64,000 nucleotides of DNA, from NCBI GenBank assembly GCA_013400155.1, contig VXBM01000193.1, forward strand, positions 507,198 to 571,197. Direction: 5' to 3'. Below are positions 37,516 to 50,793 of the stretch, in pieces (within the stretch, counting starts at the first letter, position 1; every line of letters begins with the position of its first letter). Under the pieces are notes generated by a model. That model searched no databases. It saw only the letters and a list, made by a program, of their open reading frames with translations, and was not told the DNA's origin. This DNA comes from Helopsaltes ochotensis. Its lineage: Eukaryota; Chordata; Aves; Passeriformes; Locustellidae. The position numbers were made by a program, and so were the translations under genes.

Positions 37516-40500
37516 GTGAGCTATGTCTGATGTATGGTTCTGTGTGTTCAGGATCCCCGGAGAGCTCTTTCCTGACATTCAGAATGCATGGTGTAAAAAT
37601 CTGTTTAAAGTGAAACTCGGCAAGATTAAACTGTGTTTTCTTGCAGGCAGTACAGTAATATAAATCTTCTTTTAAGTGACTACATTTAGCTTCCTATTTG
37701 ACTTCAGTCAAGCCACCTCCATGTCGCTCTGCATTCAGACTCTGGTTTGGAATCTGGACTGTTCTCAGGCTTGGGCTGGAAATCTAGATTGTTTTCATTT
37801 CATCCTCAATGAACTTGTGACTTCTTTACAAGTATGTGTTTCTTTAAGGCAGTGTTTAATTTGAAGGCAAAAATCATACTTTAGACTTTTCTGTTTTCAT
37901 ACAAGTTCCTCGCGGTTTGCTAATTGGAATCTTGAGGGGAAAAAATCCAGTGTTTGGCAACTGAAAATATACTGGATTTTAATCATGAGGTTCCTGTGCA
38001 GTAGTATAAGTTACCTGTAAGTTTATTCCCTATCATGTTGCACATAAGACTATACCATATTCATATCTCCTCTACAACTCTGGCTTTTACAGTTATTCAT
38101 GCTCGAAGCTGCCAGTAGAAAACTACCATGTCTTTAATAGGATGTGTGTATGTTAGAGCTGTGAAAATTAGCTAAATCCTGTTGTAACTCAAACTTGGAA
38201 AGGAGGAAATTTAACTTCTCTTTTTATCCTTAATGTATTATGTTTATAGCTGAAGGAAAAAATGTAGGGGATAATATTCAAAAAAACCCTGATCCTTGCA
38301 AAAGGCACATAAATTTTCTTTGTTTCAGTAGTAAAGATTTCTGACCTGGTTTGCTGGAAGTTTTGTTGTGTTTCATAACTCAAAAGACAGTGATCCAGTT
38401 TTGAGTGAACCTGCACACTGTTTACAGCTTCCATGTCAAAACAGTGCCAGATTCATGATTTCCTGTGGTTTGAATGTGATGTGGTTTTGGCAGAGCTTTC
38501 ATGTATTCAAATTGGAAGCTCAAAGCAAAATTCTGTGGTGAAAATCCAGATGGATAGAAACCAAGTGAACAGTTAGGGGAACCTGTGCAGGGCAAAACAG
38601 CTGAGTTTCATACCACGAGACTTGCAAAAGAGCACAACCTCTGTTTTTATTATGTAGCCTGTAATGCATTTTAACTTACGGACCATCTTGTCCAAGAAGC
38701 AATTACTCCAGAGCCTCAGTGAGCAGTCATGTTTTGACTTCCAAAAGTGCTCAGTTATGGGACTTAACCTGCTCAAACTAGAACTGGACTAGACAAATGC
38801 AGAGCACTTCTGAAAAGCCAACTCTATATTTTTTCCAGCCTTAGCTATGGGCTTTTCTTCTGCACTGAATTGATCTGTAGCCAGTGGAAAGAGGAGTTCA
38901 GTAGTACTTATAGAGCTAAATCTTTTCCTTGCCTGAATCTTTTGGAGTTGTCAGATTGACACAGAAGGCCTGTAAATCTGCTGTACATGGACAGCTGAAT
39001 GTTTTCCCAGCATGAGGAAAGCAGGGTCACCTGCTCAGCTTTTTGGGTACTTTTGTTTTAAAGGTGTGGCTGGTGAAGTACAGTATTTTGTATACGAGTG
39101 GTTCTGTCGGTTTGTGGAACAGAAAGTTCTAGATTCATTATTTTAAACTTCTGTTTCCTCGACTCTACAAGGTACTATTGAATAAGAGAAGCAGTCTTCT
39201 GTAAGGACTGTCAGTCCAGCCTCAATTTGTTTATGAGCAGGGGGCAGCAGGACTTTAGCACCATCCTTTGAGATCCTCCTTTGAGATACCTTTCTAGGAG
39301 AAAGGTGATTCTAGAGTCCATTCAGCCAGGTACACTTCCTTTGCTGTAACACAGGCCATATTGAGAGCAGCAGCTTTGTAACAAGTACTGAATGAAATCT
39401 TGCAGTGACCTGAAATAAGGTGTGTCTTAGTGACATTTTAAAAGATGTCAAGGAGGCAAATGCATTTCTTCTAATTTAGTGTTTATTAAACCAAGTTTTC
39501 CTTGGCTTTTCAAAGGCATGTTTCATGCAGAACAAAGAGCAATGTAGAGCTTGAAAGTGATGGAAACCACAAGTTAGTCAGCTGCATCTGAAATATTTTT
39601 TGGTCAAAGTGAAGTTGACTTCAGGCAGTAGGAACATCTCATCTTTTAGTGACGTCCGGCTGTTGAGTTCAGGATCTGCTCAGGGAAGAGATTTTCAACT
39701 GAAAGTGTAACAGTATGTTAAGGTTTTTTAATTTTACTCTCTTCCTCATTTTCTTGGGGTCCATTTTCTCAATGCTGTAACCTCCCCTTTCAGCCCTTTA
39801 GCTGGGAAAGCATTTTGACCAAGGAGAAACTTTACTTGCCCTGCAGCAAATCCAAGCACTGTCCTTTAGTTGTAATTATCTTGTTACAAGTGCTGGTCAT
39901 TAATGTGGTATTGCTGGGTTTTTCCCAGCAACTCTTAGCAGTCCTGCTACCCAGAGATGCTGCTCCAGACCCTGAGAATTTGGGAGGTTGCCACTGCCAA
40001 TGGGGAGGGACAGAGAACGAGCCAGTGGAGGAAGCAGGCTCCCGCTCACATTTCTGCCCCCAGGAATAAGGCTGGGACTGGGGCTGTGCTCACATGAGCA
40101 TTTCTTTGGCAGTCACACAGTTTATGCAATCCTCACCTCATTTCACCCTCTCCTCCTCTGGCATTTCTGTGGTATTACATGTGAGTCACATCAAGGGGTT
40201 GACCTGCTGAAAGCTAACCTAAGCTGAAACCCCTTGGTTTTGGTAGAGACAACCCTTTGGCCCACATTATCATGGGGTTTCTCAAACTCTTCTGAGTGCT
40301 AACACCAAGGAGAAGCAGGAAGTGAACAGTTGGCAGGAGACAGGACTCCAGGAGCTGTAAAATGTATGTAAAACGGAAGTGCCTGTTAACCATGCCCTAA
40401 CCACGTGGTCTGTTTGGGGAGTTTATTGCCTGCTCTTCCTTGAAATCTTAGGATATGGGGAAGGATGGATAGTTTCTATTTAATTTTGGGTCTTTGGAGA

Positions 40501-42230
40501 TTTTATTCCCTGGAAATGGAACAATTGTCTGCTTGTTTGTTGTGTATTAATTGCTAACACATTGTAGCAACAGTTCAGAAAAACTGAACTGTGAAATGTA
40601 TGACTGGTTAGAAATGATCTAGAAAAGAGCAGCTGAGCCGTGATGATGGCAAAAAATTCAGCTCCCAAGAATTCTTTATGTGCGTCATGTGCACGATTAA
40701 TCAGAATGGGGCAGATATTCAGAGTGATAATTCATTTTCCCTCTTTTTTTCTTGAAAATCTGCAGATGTCAAAATAAATCGCTTCAAATATGGATGAAGA
40801 TCAGATTGCACAGGAGAATCCATTAGCAAAGACCTCTTTGTGCTCAGGGTGCCCTGTTGGAACTTGGTGGATGTTGGGTTCAGGTGGAGGCTCAGTCCCA
40901 GTGGAAGTGAGAACCTTTCAGCTGCAGACAGCAAATCTCCCTTAGACCGAAGTGCAGAGAAAAACCACTTTTGAAGAATTCCTCTGCTAAGTTAGCTTTC
41001 AAAAAAATGACTGAGCAAGTTTTGTAGTAGACTGTCCTTCTGTTAAAATACAGTGCTCCAGTGCACTTTGCTCAACTGGTTCCTACAAATCTAATTCTCC
41101 ATAAGCAGTTCATAGAAGAACAGTGATGAATACACACAGCTCTGTATGGTTGCCTGGAAGTACTCCCAGTGATTCCATGATGTGTCTAAGACGTGCTTGT
41201 CAGGGCTGTAAGATCCCTGTTCCTGCACCCAGCATCTCCAGTGGTGCAAATGGGAAACACCCAGCTTCGGTATCCTCAATCCTGGGCTGCAGGCAGCAGG
41301 GCACATAGAAAGCAGCTGTAGCATCTCCCTCTCTGCTCAGGCGAGGCAGGGAGCAGCAGCATGTGTCTTCCCACCCGTGCCACAAAGGCTCCTCGGGACA
41401 GTGGGGTTCCCCAGGAGTCCTTGCACTGTTCCAGCTGAACCGTTAAGGGCTGCTGAAAGTGCAGGGCAGTGACTACAAGAAAATGATGAGAACCAGAACT
41501 TCTACGGTTTTCATTTTTCAAGTCATTTAAAAATGACTAAGTCACTTCACTTGCTAGCTGACAAAGATTAGTTGAGGTTACTTCTGGACAGAACTTGTAT
41601 GCCAAGTTTAGTCTTGGCATGATCTTTTATTGCCATATTTTCTAAGTGCGACAAAGTAGAACTTAATGATGGAAATGGTGACTGACCACAGCAAAATTGA
41701 GCTGATAGGTATCCCTTGAGAAGAAAGAGCATTGTGTAACAATTTTCTGTGGCTTGTGTATGTTAGGGAAGCATTGCTCCATGTTATACAAGCATAGGTT
41801 TGGACTGAGGAACCTGTCTCCCAGAGCCTTCTAATAACATGTTGTCTGGCAGTGATGATTTCAGCTTAGGCAGTTTTCTATCCAGCTGCAAACCCTTGTT
41901 ACCAAGCAGTTTGTAGGCACAGACACAAAATCCAGATGTTGTAGATACAGTCACATTGTAAAAATGAGAAAACTAGTGTTCAGCTCGAAAGAGGGAAGTG
42001 CCAGAGACCAGGTGCTCGCCCGTGGAGAAGCATAGTGAGGCATTCCACAGCACTGAACAGAGGGTAAATAGCCATGTGAAAGAGAAGATGAGGGATAAGT
42101 TATCTCCTCAACACATAATCTTCCCGAAAATCAGCACAGGATTTTTTGTGCTATGAGCTGCCTTATACTGCCATGTCTGTTTTCCAGCTCTGATTTCTAC
42201 ATGATCTTTCTTAGGAGGGAGGGGGTGGTT

Positions 42231-42400
42231 CTCATATTGACAACCAGCCGAGCGAATGCAAATGTTTTGAACTCTGGCTTTCCATGAATTATTTAGAGCT
42301 CCAGCTGATACAGAGAGGAGTTGGATGAGACTCCTATTTGACTTCACATATAAAATTCTCCAAAGAAATTCAAGGACTAAGTTGAGGCATGACAAGAAAC
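42231..42400. promoter_or_regulatory. Candidate enhancer block with a perfect POU octamer
   Basis: ATGCAAAT, the canonical octamer bound by POU-domain factors, occurs at 42256-42263. It sits within unique, balanced-composition sequence that looks like conserved non-coding DNA. POU3F2 and ARNT2/SIM1 belong to the same hypothalamic programme, so a POU input would make sense, but this is inference. Confidence 0.25.
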
Positions 42401-43490
42401 ACAATCCTGGTAAATACAGTCCTATTCTGCCTTAAACGTTATCATCAGTGATAGTAAAACTCATGTCTAATGGAAAAGTGATGTATTATCAAAACAATGT
42501 ATGGGTTGAGTTCTGCACTCTATTGGCAAACCACTGTATTAGTTTCTCCACATCCACTTAAAAATTGAATCAGCCTATTTATTAAAAAAATTAGGAAAGG
42601 AGTCTGTTGCAGGTATTTGTGCCAAAAGTTCCATACCAAAAGTATTTTGTCAGAAGGTCTGTCTGTCTTCTGTCTTTTGTAGGCATTAAGATACTTGTCA
42701 AAGATTGATATTTTTCTTCTCATAGCTCTTAACACTCTCTGGAAAAAAAATGAAGAGAAATAAAAGCCCCTTTTTTTTAAGGGAAGAGTATTTTTGCTGA
42801 GACAGTTGACTAAACAAGAAGCTGTCATAGAGCTCCTTTGGGGCTTTGTTCTGTAGCCTTTGGTTCTGAAGAGCACATTTGTCAGAGGTTTATGCATCAG
42901 AAAGGTACTCTGCTTGTGAAGGGCAGTTTCAACTGACAGCACTTGATTTCTTTATTATTATTATATTTTTTTTACTTCTGTCTGTGAGCTCTTTTAAGTA
43001 CATGAACCCTAAAGAACCATCTGTCTCTGAAACGTGCCCAGCCCAGCAGATTAGGAAGTCAGAGAACAGAGAATTAAAACCAGATCCCAGCATTTTTGAT
43101 TTTAACATCTTAGTACAGGATGACTGACCTAGTAAGGCTGTTGCCTCTGGGCAGGTGCGGAATGAGTTGTATAATATTTTGTTTATAGAGAGTTAATAGC
43201 TACTTGTGCTTTTTATCCCAGGATAAATTTCACTGAATGTCCACGAAGCACCACAACCTGTAAAGTGAAGACAAGGAGGCACGCAGCAAACAACACACAG
43301 CAAAGCTGGTGGGGTGGGGAGGAGAGAAAGTTTCCATAGACGTGACATGTCCTGAATTCTTTTATGTCTCCGCAGAACTGTCCAAGGCTTGACTCAATTT
43401 TTTATGGGATTTTCCACCCACCCACACATACCCTCACAGCCCCCACTTTATTCCTTGGAGGGCTGGAGGCTGGAGACAGCTGTGTCAGGA

Positions 43491-44129
43491 TTATTGTACC
43501 TGCAGTGGAAGGTAACAGAGAGATTTCTGAAAATAGATGCCTCGACACTGTGGTTGCCCTGAGAAAGAAGGAATAATTCTTGGAACATACTGACATGTAT
43601 ATAATGTATATGAGTGATTGATGTGAACAGCATATTTCAGGTTCCAGTGTGTTTTTACTGTAGAAAAAGCCCATTTTGGCAAGGCATCTTTTTGTCTTTC
43701 AAGTGTGAAATCTGGAAAGAGATTTGCCTTGTTGTTGACAACCACCAAATCATCATGTGATACCTGTTTTTCAGTAGAGTTATGTGGTCCCACTGGCATT
43801 GTGGAGAGTGAAGAGGATGTTTCAGATGTGAGACTTTCCACCCGCACCGGCCCATTGCTGTGCCCTTGTTCCAGAGAAAAAGACCTGCCCACATTTTTGT
43901 GGACTGCTTGTTCTCGCAGCAGGAAGGTCACAGTGCCAGTCAGAGATGGCCTTAGAACTTGGGCAGTGCCAAGCACAGGAATTTGTGGATTTTCAGCTTT
44001 ATTCTGTTTAGCCCCTAGGATTTTTACATGCAGGATGGAGGAAATGAATATCCTGCTTCTTCTATGCCCGTTCTGTTTGCAAGTAAATGAATTAGTGCAG
44101 GAAACGAGCAACCTTTGACTGCGGGGCAT
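43491..44129 (-). other. Unrecognised 212-codon antisense open frame, longest in the window
   Basis: The frame opens with ATG at 44127-44129 on the minus strand and runs 212 codons to a stop at 43491-43493. The predicted protein is mildly basic and Ser/Thr-rich, with no transmembrane segment, zinc finger, coiled coil or motif that I recognise. A 137-codon frame is open on the + strand over the same DNA (43705-44118), so low stop density rather than coding selection may explain it. No flanking splice sites, poly-A tail or retrocopy signature were identified. I consider it more likely fortuitous than a gene. Confidence 0.12.
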
Positions 44130-44307
44130 CCTAGAGTGCCATTCCTGCCCTTTGACACACTAGACACTAACACAGAAATAAGAGAAAACGCAGTCTGCTC
44201 TCAAAAAATTGGTACTTTCAAATGATGATATTTTAAATGTATGGTACATTTAATCTCTCAAACATTCCAAGAGAATTTTGTTTTCCTTTGGTCTCTAGGA
44301 CTGTTTT

Positions 44308-44318
44308 GGGGGGGGGGG
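44308..44318. repeat. G homopolymer (11 nt)
   Basis: This is eleven consecutive G followed by CGG. It is unstable in replication and a possible sequencing-length uncertainty. Alone it does not supply the four separated G-tracts of a classical quadruplex. Confidence 0.9.
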
Positions 44319-46342
44319 CGGAAATCCAAAACATTGGGAGAAGCCAACTATGTATAAAGCAGTTCAAAAGTAACTCCTACACAAACACAGTGACCCAGTG
44401 GTCTCCCTGCTGCTGACACATTCCATTTGGGTGGATAGTACTGGAGGGAAAACCAGTGATAATAAAGTGCATTTTTTAAAAATTACTTTGGTAATTATAA
44501 TGGTGGTTTAAAGAGGTCAGTACATACTTTTACCAAAACAAGGAAACAACTTTAGCATAGTACTCCTGAGACAAACTTACTACACCTGATTAGCATTGAG
44601 GAATGCTTTTAGGGTGAATTTTCAGGTGTTTGGACATGGACGTGCACGTGGGTTTTGTGGTTGCTGTTTCTATTCAGTCTTCACCTTGAGTTTCCTACTG
44701 GGAAACTGCTGCATTCTTGGGTCTGTTATCACAGATGTTGGGCTGGATCACTTTCACTTGTTGGGTTTCAAGGGTGGTGGGTACTTCTTTAATGTTCAAT
44801 ATTTGTCCAACCTCCTCTGTTTTGTTAAACACGATGAGATATATGGAGTTAGTGGGGTTCTCCCCTTTCAAAAATACCAGTGTTTTAGAAATACCTGAAC
44901 AACTTCTTTGGTTAACACATTGGCAATAAAGCAGTCCAAGTGTGCCTGGAGGGTTTTGGCACTGGCAAATTTGTAACCCTTTCAGGTGCTTCAGTGCTTT
45001 GATGGCAGCAGATGCTGGGAGAATGCAGCCTTAACATCTGCCTTGTGGAGCCAGAGCTTTGAATGTTGTGTTGTCTCAGTGAAGTCAATACAACGCACTG
45101 AAATATTTTATCATTGGTGATGAGTTGCAGTAGCAGCCTAGGGAGGCGTGGGGAGGAGGGGTGCCTTGTGTGCAGTAGTATTCCACCCATAATTGATTTA
45201 TCCCGTGCTGCTGTCGTCTCTCCATCCTTAACTGGGGCTCAGCTCTGTGGCAGCAAAGACAGCACTTCTGGGTCTTTGATCCTTCCCTGGCCTTCCACCA
45301 GTTTGCTGAGACCAGCTCCCACTTGCTCCTCTCTGATACCCAGAGCTGCGTGGAGGGAAAAGCCTCCCCTGTGGCTGCTCACAACCAGAGGGGGAGCATG
45401 GCCCACGGGCAGTGTTCTTTAGTTTGAGCTGTTTTATTGCAGTCCCTGGGATGTGAACTTACATCTGCAAACGTTCTTTTTTCTGTTTTCCTAGTGTGGA
45501 GACTTTTGTGTGTGATTTTTAAGTGTTTCGAGTCTTCAAAAAGAGAATTAAAACTTGTAATGGATGTTTTGCCTGACACACCTTATTTTAATTGAACCAA
45601 AGAAGCAGCCTGTAAAAAAGCCAGACAGCATCCTTGAGCCTTTTTCTCCTCCTTCTCTTTCCTTTCTCATGTGTTTAAATTTAATTCTGTCCACAGCGAA
45701 GTATCTTACAAGGTCATCTTGTGGTCATTTTTTCCTCTAATGAACTATTCTGTGGTGTGTCACCACAGCCACATTTCAGAGCCAGACAATACCAGTATTT
45801 ACTAAGAAAGCATAAATCCCAGTTACTTGAGTTTGATAATGAAGAACAAATAATATAGAATGCCAGGAGCTGAAGCTTTTTTGGCAAAAGGGCATTTCAG
45901 TAGAGCTTCTTGCTGAGCATCCAAGTGAAACAAATAGGTTAGTTTAGAAGCTACTTACAACCTCTATGTATTGATTTATTACGCAGCTGCAAATGGTAAA
46001 AGAATAAATTACGTATCCCAGTGTTATTTTGGATAGCTGTTCTGTCCTGGGAGTATCTGCTGATGGTGCTTTGGAGTTTCTGGGGTTTCCATCCCTTTTT
46101 CTGGAAAGTCCAACTGTCTTTTGAGGAGCTGTTTGTACCTTGGATCACTGGCAGGTGTTACTGTGATAGTTTTCTCCAGCTCACTCTTTCCTTCCTATGT
46201 CTGATATTTGTGACAGGAGGGCTGCCCCAACTGCCCCAATTGTGGAGCCATGGACTTCATCATAGGTACTTGTTTTGGGAATGAAAACACCTGCAGAGAT
46301 CACAGATAGATGCTGTGTACTTATGTCTACAGAGAACTTACA

Positions 46343-46399
46343 CATCTCTATGGGCTTCAGTAAGCTATTTAACTTAGCTTATTGAAGCCCATACAGATG
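46343..46399. repeat. Near-perfect hairpin, about 25-bp stem with 7-nt loop
   Basis: The 19-nt arm 46349-46367 and the arm 46375-46393 are reverse complements at 18 of 19 positions, the exception being a G-T pair, around the loop TTTAACT. After one C-C mismatch, five further pairs extend the stem to 46343 and 46399. The size and fold resemble a compact pre-miRNA or a tiny inverted duplication from template switching. I see no terminal-inverted-repeat transposon around it and cannot name a miRNA family. Confidence 0.85.
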
Positions 46400-46669
46400 G
46401 GCTTGGTTGAATGTGCTCCATACTTTCTGTAACCTTTCTTGAGAGTTCAAAATACATTTTATTAGTGGTTTATGCGTTGATTTTTTGAGGGTTTTTTTGG
46501 TGTTATTAAGTTAACTTTCAACATATGCTTTGAATTATTTGCTCCAGTTTCAAGTCCAGTTTTTCCAGGTTCATCAGCAGAGAGACTTGCATGTGATCTG
46601 TAGCACTGCCCCTTCAGATAGTCCCTTAAAATTAACTGAATAGCAAGGCTCAAAAGCCCACATAGTTTC

Positions 46670-46690
46670 CTTTTTAATTTAATTAAAAAG
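46670..46690. repeat. AT-rich palindrome (21 nt, odd centre)
   Basis: CTTTTTAATT and AATTAAAAAG are exact reverse complements flanking a single central T. It lies about 270 bp downstream of the larger hairpin. It may be a simple AT-rich palindrome without function. Confidence 0.85.
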
Positions 46691-47163
46691 ATGCATATTT
46701 GCCCAACACTGTGGAGAATGACATGATGCAGACTGGTTAGTCAAACATGAAGGCAGGAACAGCAGGAACCTTTTGGCCTCGTGAGCTTTTATAATAACAA
46801 GTTGTATTAAGCAAACAACATTGTAACATGAGGGGTTTCTTATTGAAAAACAAGAGGGGGCGAGAATGCTTTTCAATTTCCCCCTTGTGGGTCAGTGTCT
46901 GCAGTTGGTAAGTAGGGAACAGACAGATATTTAAAAATAGGTGCATTTCAATTGCATTACTTCTTTTTTTATTTTTTTTCACTTTGCTGTTGATTGGTTC
47001 AACTCTTCATTCTATTGTAGGAATGTCATAACTTGACTCTAGTGCTTTTACAACGCCTTTTGCAATTAGATGATGTAAACCTTAACATATTTAGAGAGGT
47101 TCAAGTAATCCCCCTGAGAAACTGGGCTAGTGAGGAGAGTGAGCTTTGATGGTTTATATTTAT

Positions 47164-47608
47164 AATCATGGAATAGTTTTGCTTGGAAAGGACCTTAAAG
47201 ATCATCTCGTTCCACGCTCCCCCCCTGCCGTGGGCAGCAACACCTTCTACTAGACCCAAGTTTCTCTGAGCTCCATCCAACCTGGCCTTGAACACTTCCA
47301 GGGAAGGGGCATCCACAGCTTCTCTAGGCAATCAGTGCCAGGGCCTCACCACCCTCAGAGTGAAGGATTTCTTCCTCATGTCTAATCTAAGCCTGCTCTT
47401 CTTCAGCTTAAGGCCGTTTGTCCTTGTCCTTTTATTGCGTGTCCTTGTAAAAAAATCTCTCTCCATTTGTCTTGGAGGCTCCCTTCAGGTACTGGAAGGG
47501 GCTCTAAGGTCACCCCAGAGCCTTCTCTTCTGCCAGCTGAACAATCCAGCTCTCCCAGCATGTCTCTATAGCAAAGGTGCTCCTGCCCTCTGAGCATCTT
47601 CATGGCCT
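47164..47608 (-). mobile_element. CR1 LINE, 5'-truncated 3' end
   Basis: The stretch begins AATCATGGAATAG, the complement of the ATTCTATGATT-type terminal repeat of avian CR1. It continues with the diagnostic phrases of the CR1 3' region read on the + strand: GGAAAGGACCTTAAAGATCA, then CATCCAACCTGGCCTTGAAC, then GGCATCCACAGCTTCTCT, TTCTTCCTCATGTCTAATCT and CCAGAGCCTTCTCTTC. It ends abruptly at CATGGCCT. The element is therefore inserted on the minus strand, antisense to ARNT2, and is heavily 5'-truncated as usual for CR1. It contains substitutions throughout, so it is old and inactive. Open frames inside it are not genes. Confidence 0.93.
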
Positions 47609-50600
47609 ATGGGCTAATTGTTTCAGATTTTATATGATACATCCAGAAGCTACCACTGCATATTAATAGGACACTTAGCCTGTAGTCTTCTCTTCTTAAA
47701 TTTAAGCTGATTGTGCCCCGTTAAGCGTATAGGTGTCAGGAGATTTATATGGACTCCCTGAGAATCGCTGTGCATTGCATTATTGGGTACTTTTATCTAC
47801 AGCTACAGCAACGGTGAGAACTCTTGTTAGTCATGTGAGCTTGGACCCAGTTCCTGCCTGTACCTCTGCTGCTGACTGACTGCAGGCAGGAGAAATCATT
47901 CCTTTGGGCTCAGTGTCCTCACCTTTAAAATAACAGTAAAGGTGTAGAAGTCCTCCTCTGCTAACAGCAAATATGTGCTCCAAGCCAGTTACTTAGTTTG
48001 TATGTTGATACATTCATTTATCAGTGTACTGCAATGTAGTGGTGTGTGTAGTGGGGCTGGGCTATGGGGCTGCTTCCTGCTGCAGGATAAAACAACCATC
48101 CTGCCAGGGAAGGAGGCCAGGGAAGCCCCAGCCTGGGAGATCTAAAGCAGGCTCATAACATTTGGGTGGAAAGCCATGCCAGCTTTGGAGCAAGAGCCAA
48201 AGAGCAAGAGCAACTGCATTTTATCCCTGCCATCCCACAAGTTTCTTGGTTGGTATGTGTGCAGTATAATCACAGCTGGGAAATCCTGTGTGGTCCCTGA
48301 TGTTGTTCCAGGCTGTGTGAGCTGACTGATTTTACAGTTCTACTGGGTTCTCAAGGGATATTTGTACACCAACGTCCCCTTGGCTTTGTTCTTGTGGAGA
48401 ATTTGCCAGGCACACAATCTTCCATGGCAGAGGAGAGGTATAAGTGTTGTGCTGCTGTACAGCAGGCTGGGAGGGTGCAATCCCATGGGGGCAGGTCTTA
48501 CCCTCTGTAGAGTCAGGGCAGCTGGGAAGCAAAAGTGGAAAGTATATGTGGAGAGACCTTATTTCCACCTTCAGTGCTTCTTGGTCCTTGAAACTTCTGA
48601 AAGGATCATGATTTTAGTATCATGGAAGATTTAGATTGCATCAACCATCTCCACATGATAGGAATGTGTCCATTTTTGTCATTGTCCCCCCACCTCAGCC
48701 CTGCCATGTCCTCAGTTTCCCATAAGCCAGGGATGGAGGTGGTGATTCTGGCCCATAAAGGCTCTGGTGCCAGTAAGGGGTGACCTGTGCTACCAGACAC
48801 CTTCCAGGAAGAACCAGGGGCTCCTGCACCACGGGGGACACAGTCTGGAGAATAGACCATTCACTCTTTGACAGATGTGAAGGAGGAATGTTGGAGTAAA
48901 CAGCAGCTTAGTGGGTATTGTTGGGAGCTGCAATAACCTGTAAGGTTGATGTGAGTGAGAGAGGCAGGCTGTAAAAATCAGCACTGGCTCTGGGCGCACA
49001 GGGGAATGATGCTTGTGGTTCTGCCCTTAGTTTCTAATTTTAAGTTATGATGGTCTTCAGGTCACCTGTGTTTTGAGTATTGAGTATACATGACACTATT
49101 GCTCATGTGTTCATTTTCCTCTCGATGAGGGGGCAGAGGGATGCACTTTTTGTCAGTATAGCTTTATTAGGATTGTATTGTTTGGTGTGTACTCTGATAT
49201 GGGTAGCTGCGTGGTAGGTAAGTCTTTGCTTTTATGAGCCCTTCCTTTATGTAAATGATAAACCCCAGAATACCAAAAAAAAGGCTGCCCATGTTTTGGG
49301 GGGGTGTTTAATTTGTATATTGTTTTATTTGTATGTTGCAGACTTCTTCTGGTTTATGTAAATGTGAGTTCCTGGAAGGAGAGTCTTCAAATGCTGTGTT
49401 TGCAAGGCTGTGATTCCTAATGTGTTCTGTAACTTTTTTTATATTGGAATCCACAGGGTGGATGTATATTTATTACACTTAATAGAGCTTAAAGCACTTG
49501 CTGAGCTGCACTAAACATGAGATAAAATTGTATCCCTTACAGTTGTGAGGCAGACGTTGTAAAGCTTTTTTATTCTGTTTTAATTGTTGAATTAATGCAG
49601 AATAATTGCTCTGGCATAAGCTTATGAAGAGTAATTTAATATAAATTGATCAAATTTAGGCTATTTAGTCTTATTGGAGACATTTTGTTTATGCATTTGT
49701 AATGTATCTGTTGTTTTGAGGAGGAACTCTGTCGGCTGAGCACCTCAGTGTAAAGCTGAATGCCCAGCTGTAGTCAGTGCATATGTGCAAACTGATCAAG
49801 GGCAGTTTCAAGAAGAGTTTCACCTTGTTTTCTTGAACTTGACTGTTTATCCCAAACACTGACCTGAATCTTGATTCTCTACATACTGTAGAACACTCCA
49901 AGATTTTTTAAGCTGATCTTTTCTGCTAATTTCTGAAGACTTAATGTCCTAATACAGAACATCACCACAGAAATCCTTTGTTCTCTGATCCTTCAGTTCG
50001 AGGGTGAGCTTACATTTGGAGCTGTGTTCAGCAGCAACAGTACCTTGACCATCACTTTGTTTTTATTTTTAATTATTTCCTCTTGTTTTCCTCCATCCTG
50101 GTCTTGATTTTTCCGGTTTTGTAGTAAGATAAAGATGGTTTTAGTTTTCATAAGGATTTTTGGGTGCAGTATTCCTGTGTTCTGTTTGTCTTCCTTGAGC
50201 AGCCTGTGGAGTATTTTTGGTGAGCACAAAGTCATCTTTTGTTATCTTGTCCAAACCAAACTTAGTTTATCCTTTATTTTATTTTGCCTGGAAAGAAATA
50301 CATGGACAATCAGTGGCTGAGAATAATTATGAAATATCTAGCTTTGTCTTTGTAAGACAAGACATTATCATCTAAAAGGTAAAACTTGTTGGGTTGCTGA
50401 AGGTATTGAGGTCAAGGTGAGAGTCCATATATTAATTCAGACTGTTTCCCTCTCAGGTCCATGATTCTGTGCAAGACAGGAGTCCATCTACTGATGAGTT
50501 AGAGGGAAATGGAAAATTGTATCATGTACTTTGCCAACAGTATTTTTGTTTTTTTGCATATAGGTCAAACTGAAATTTTTTCTGAGATCTATGAGCTGGG

Positions 50601-50793
50601 TTTTTCCATGCTGTGGACTGGATGTGTGCTGGCTTTAGACCAACCATTTCAACTTGCACTGAAATTTTTTGCAGAGGAATTCTGTTATGTAACAACCCTT
50701 CTTTCTAGTTACAGACAGCAGCATTCTTAGGAACTGGGAATCCAGCAGTGAAAGCATATTTGATAGAATTAGGTGTTGAAGTTTATGGAGTTT

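Noticed and set aside
42520..42942. 140-codon minus-strand open frame
   Set aside because: Composition follows the AT-rich intron; nothing recognisable and no gene-like context.
47101..47603. Open frames on both strands around the CR1 element
   Set aside because: They lie in the non-coding 3' part of CR1 and are not reverse-transcriptase sequence.
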